A DNA stretch of 46,864 nucleotides from Bradyrhizobium sp. ORS 375 (GTDB lineage: Bacteria; Pseudomonadota; Alphaproteobacteria; Rhizobiales; Xanthobacteraceae), in the NCBI RefSeq assembly GCF_000239775.1, contig NZ_CAFI01000080.1, forward strand, positions 1 to 46,864. The letters are read 5' to 3'. Of the stretch, positions 45,086 through 46,864 are shown in pieces; the first letter of the stretch is position 1, and every line of letters starts with the position of its first letter. The notes beneath the pieces are model-generated. The model saw nothing but the letters and a program-made list of their open reading frames with translations. It was not told where the DNA came from and searched no databases. Made by a program: the position numbers and the translations under genes.

Positions 45086-45704
45086 CGCAATAACGGAGCC
45101 TCTCGGATCTCAATGCACTCATGGTTCCATAGAACTGCGTTACGCCCGCTGACAAGAAAAATAACCAGGGAAGATTCCCAGTAGCCATCATTGGTTCCAG
45201 TTGTGCTCGTTGATGTGCAGAAGCCAATTGTGTTTCGACGACGCTGTTGCCCAGCGTCGACGCCGGGCGCGCTTTGATCTGCACGCAGGCTGTATACAGG
45301 GGTAGCGGGAGCTCGCGCAAAAGCGCGCCGATCGGGCCTGGCAACAACCCTCCGGTTTGCGCGCCCGCGGCGTTCCCTATTCGCGCACGGGATCTCAAGC
45401 AGCCGCAGCCATCATTGACAGTCGACATCTTGAAGCCAAAATCGCTAATAACCGCGCTGATTCGTTGACGGATCTTTGTCGGTCGCGATGCAACTCTTCT
45501 CGAACGAATGGCTCGAGTCGCTCCAACTGCCATAACGATGCGTCATTGCGGAGCGCGCTTCTCAAGCTCTTGCCGGGCTGATGTCGCGTCGAGTTTGCCG
45601 CGCGATCGATGCTCAGCGATGAGGCTGTGCACGGCAGCAGCATCCACCCGTATGCGTTGACCCGGCATCGCCGCTGTTTCGTCCTCAACAGGTAGTCAGG
45701 ATTC
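45086..45704. other. Intergenic region without a supported gene
   Basis: 619 bp between the divergent Crp/Fnr gene and the kinase-like gene. Open frames on both strands (for example 45015-45533 minus) have Arg/Ser-rich compositions without family similarity or ribosome sites. An eight-base palindrome TGTATACA occurs near 45290. It probably holds the promoters of the two divergent genes; nothing else was recognised. Confidence 0.4.
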
Positions 45705-46439
45705 ATGGCGCTCTCTCATCATCAAGTTGCCGACCAGTCGCCACAGGACAAGGGCGAAGAGCCGGCAGCGCAAGACGTCAATCCGGGAATGGCGATCGTG
45801 GGGCAAGTCGCCGGCGGTCTGCTGCATGACTTCAACAACATCCTCACGGTGATCACGGGGACCATCGACATTCTCGCCGAAGCCGTCGAAGACCGTCCCG
45901 AGCTCGCGGCTGTGGCGCGCCTGATCGATGAGGCGGCGACCCGCGGCGCAAGATTGACGTCGCAGCTGTTGTCATTCGCTCGCGGACGTCCGCCACGTCC
46001 ATGCGTCGTCGAGCTGAACGAGCTGTTGACCGACGTCGGCCGGCTGCTCCGGCCGACTCTCGGAACGGAGGTGGAGGTCACGACCTCGGTGGAGCCGAAC
46101 GTGCCGGCCGTGTTCGTCGATCCGGGCCAATTGATGGCCGCGCTGCTTTGCCTGGGGATCACCGCGCGCAACGGCATGAACGGCGGCGGCAGAATCGACA
46201 TCACGACGAAGAGTCCGGTCGCGTCGTCTGATGGCCTCGCCAAGCGCGAGGTGATGATCATGTTGCGGGCCTCGGGGACGGACAGCGGCGCCGCGCGACC
46301 CGATTCCATGTTTCACGACGTCGGAATCGTGGAGGATTTCGTCAGACGTTCGAATGGACGCCTTGCACTGACGGAGTCGTGCGACCAGGCGGCGAGCGTC
46401 GAAATCGTCCTCCCAAGCGCGCAGCGCGAGCCGGCGTAG
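45705..46439 (+). CDS. Degenerate histidine kinase (pseudo-kinase)
   Basis: A 244-residue protein with no sensor domain or membrane helix. The dimerisation element is well kept, VAGGLLHDFNNILTVITG with H41 at the phospho-acceptor position, as in HDFNN-type kinases. The ATPase part follows the family (VPAVFVDPGQLMAALL) but is damaged. The N-box NLA-NARDAM is LGITARNGM here, so the Mg-binding Asn is T153, and no DxGxG or GLGL boxes follow. ATP binding is therefore unlikely. It may work as a phosphotransfer or phosphatase module for the nearby receivers. AGGA lies just upstream of ATG 45705. It is the gene next to flagellin. Confidence 0.85.
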   Translation: MALSHHQVADQSPQDKGEEPAAQDVNPGMAIVGQVAGGLLHDFNNILTVITGTIDILAEAVEDRPELAAVARLIDEAATRGARLTSQLLSFARGRPPRPCVVELNELLTDVGRLLRPTLGTEVEVTTSVEPNVPAVFVDPGQLMAALLCLGITARNGMNGGGRIDITTKSPVASSDGLAKREVMIMLRASGTDSGAARPDSMFHDVGIVEDFVRRSNGRLALTESCDQAASVEIVLPSAQREPA

Positions 46440-46726
46440 TCGCCTTTCCAGCTCATAGTTATCGCTTTGCTAACGATGGAGCCGCCGGTCTCGCCAGACA
46501 CCCACGATGGCGCTTCTGGCGCCATTTCCGCGCGAGTTTGACAAATTTTCTCGCAATTAACGGAATTGATTAGTGGCCAATTAGGATTAATCGCGGCCGC
46601 CGAGGCCCCCTTCTGCCGTTGCCGGGCCAATTTAACGAACGGGTAGGATTCCGAGGACCAGTCTGCCTCGTCGCCGACAGAACGGTTCGGCGATCACTAC
46701 TCATGTTCATCCAGAAGGGAATGACA

Positions 46727-46864
46727 ATGTCAGGTATCGTACTCTCTGCGTCGGTTCGCCAGAACCTGCTTTCGCTGCAGTCGACGGCTCAGCTCCTCGC
46801 CACCACGCAGAACAACCTCTCCACGGGCAAGAAGGTCAACTCGGCGCTCGACAACCCGACCAAT
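46727..46864 (+). CDS. Flagellin, N-terminal part (cut by window edge)
   Basis: The first 46 codons of a flagellin are present. MSGIVLSASVRQNLLSLQST and LLATTQNNLSTGKKVNSALD are the conserved N-terminal D0/D1 coiled-coil that polymerises into the filament, ending in DNPTN at the edge. AGAAGGGA lies about seven bases upstream of ATG 46727; an ATG at 46721 is out of context. The 287-bp gap upstream holds AT-rich patches (ATTAACGG, GATTAATCG), but no sigma-28 or sigma-54 promoter was assigned with confidence. Confidence 0.95.
   Translation, partial: MSGIVLSASVRQNLLSLQSTAQLLATTQNNLSTGKKVNSALDNPTN

Noticed and set aside
45286-45297. TGTATACA palindrome as an operator
   Set aside because: Eight bases is short enough to occur by chance in this window, and no second copy near a gene was seen.
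45015-45533. A 172-codon minus-strand open frame upstream of the Crp/Fnr gene
   Set aside because: It overlaps the start of the Crp/Fnr gene out of frame, has no ribosome site, and its product shows no recognisable domain or hydrophobic pattern.

Overview
The window reads as chromosomal DNA of an alphaproteobacterium, most likely Bradyrhizobium. The reasons are GC-rich codon use in most genes (46 of 60 bases are G or C in 2401-2460), a partial flagellin at the right edge, an Azospirillum-type IpdC/phenylpyruvate decarboxylase, a HisKA-REC-Hpt hybrid kinase, and several small genes of a kind I associate with Bradyrhizobium. No tRNA, rRNA, CRISPR array or insertion sequence was recognised.

Left part (1-6.2 kb): the end of a probable SAM methyltransferase, then a type I secretion pair (HlyB-like ABC transporter with a degenerate C39-like domain, and an HlyD-like adaptor), then a long Sel1-repeat protein. 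No TolC-type outer membrane channel is present.

Surface-glycan region (6.2-31.3 kb): this holds an 1810-residue multidomain glycosyltransferase (two GT4 domains, one GT2 domain and a methyltransferase-like tail); two small methyltransferases; a secreted polysaccharide-lyase-like protein; a truncated ugd remnant; the dTDP-L-rhamnose genes rfbA-rfbB (minus) and rfbC-rfbD (plus); a TPR protein fused to a GT32-type transferase; an AraC regulator; a Hint-domain protein ending in a perfect bidirectional terminator; and an operon of a ChW-like protein plus two large GT2 proteins, with a divergent GT4. The likely joint job is synthesis, decoration and perhaps export of a rhamnose-containing surface or secreted glycan or glycoprotein. 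Base composition falls sharply in 11.1-14.2 kb and 18.7-21.4 kb (31 of 60 GC in 12301-12360 and in 20101-20160). Together with the ugd stub, this suggests a locus rebuilt by recombination and transfer.

Middle (31.3-39 kb): a small secreted Gly/Tyr-rich protein, a PPP-family phosphatase, membrane-anchored unknowns, a frameshifted TM-anchored gene, a small membrane protein, the IpdC-like decarboxylase, a periplasmic protein and a large unknown.

Right part (39-46.9 kb): a signalling cluster with a LuxR-type HTH protein carrying a kinase-dimerisation-like segment, a small unknown, a hybrid histidine kinase with a response regulator, a CheY, a Crp/Fnr regulator, a degenerate histidine kinase and the flagellin start. 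The most striking unexplained signal is a perfect palindrome, CCGTA-N4-TACGG, found four times between 39.2 and 44.3 kb. Each copy is intergenic and lies upstream of a different transcription unit of this cluster. The spacing has Crp/Fnr geometry, and a Crp/Fnr protein with an atypical recognition helix is encoded next to the last copy.
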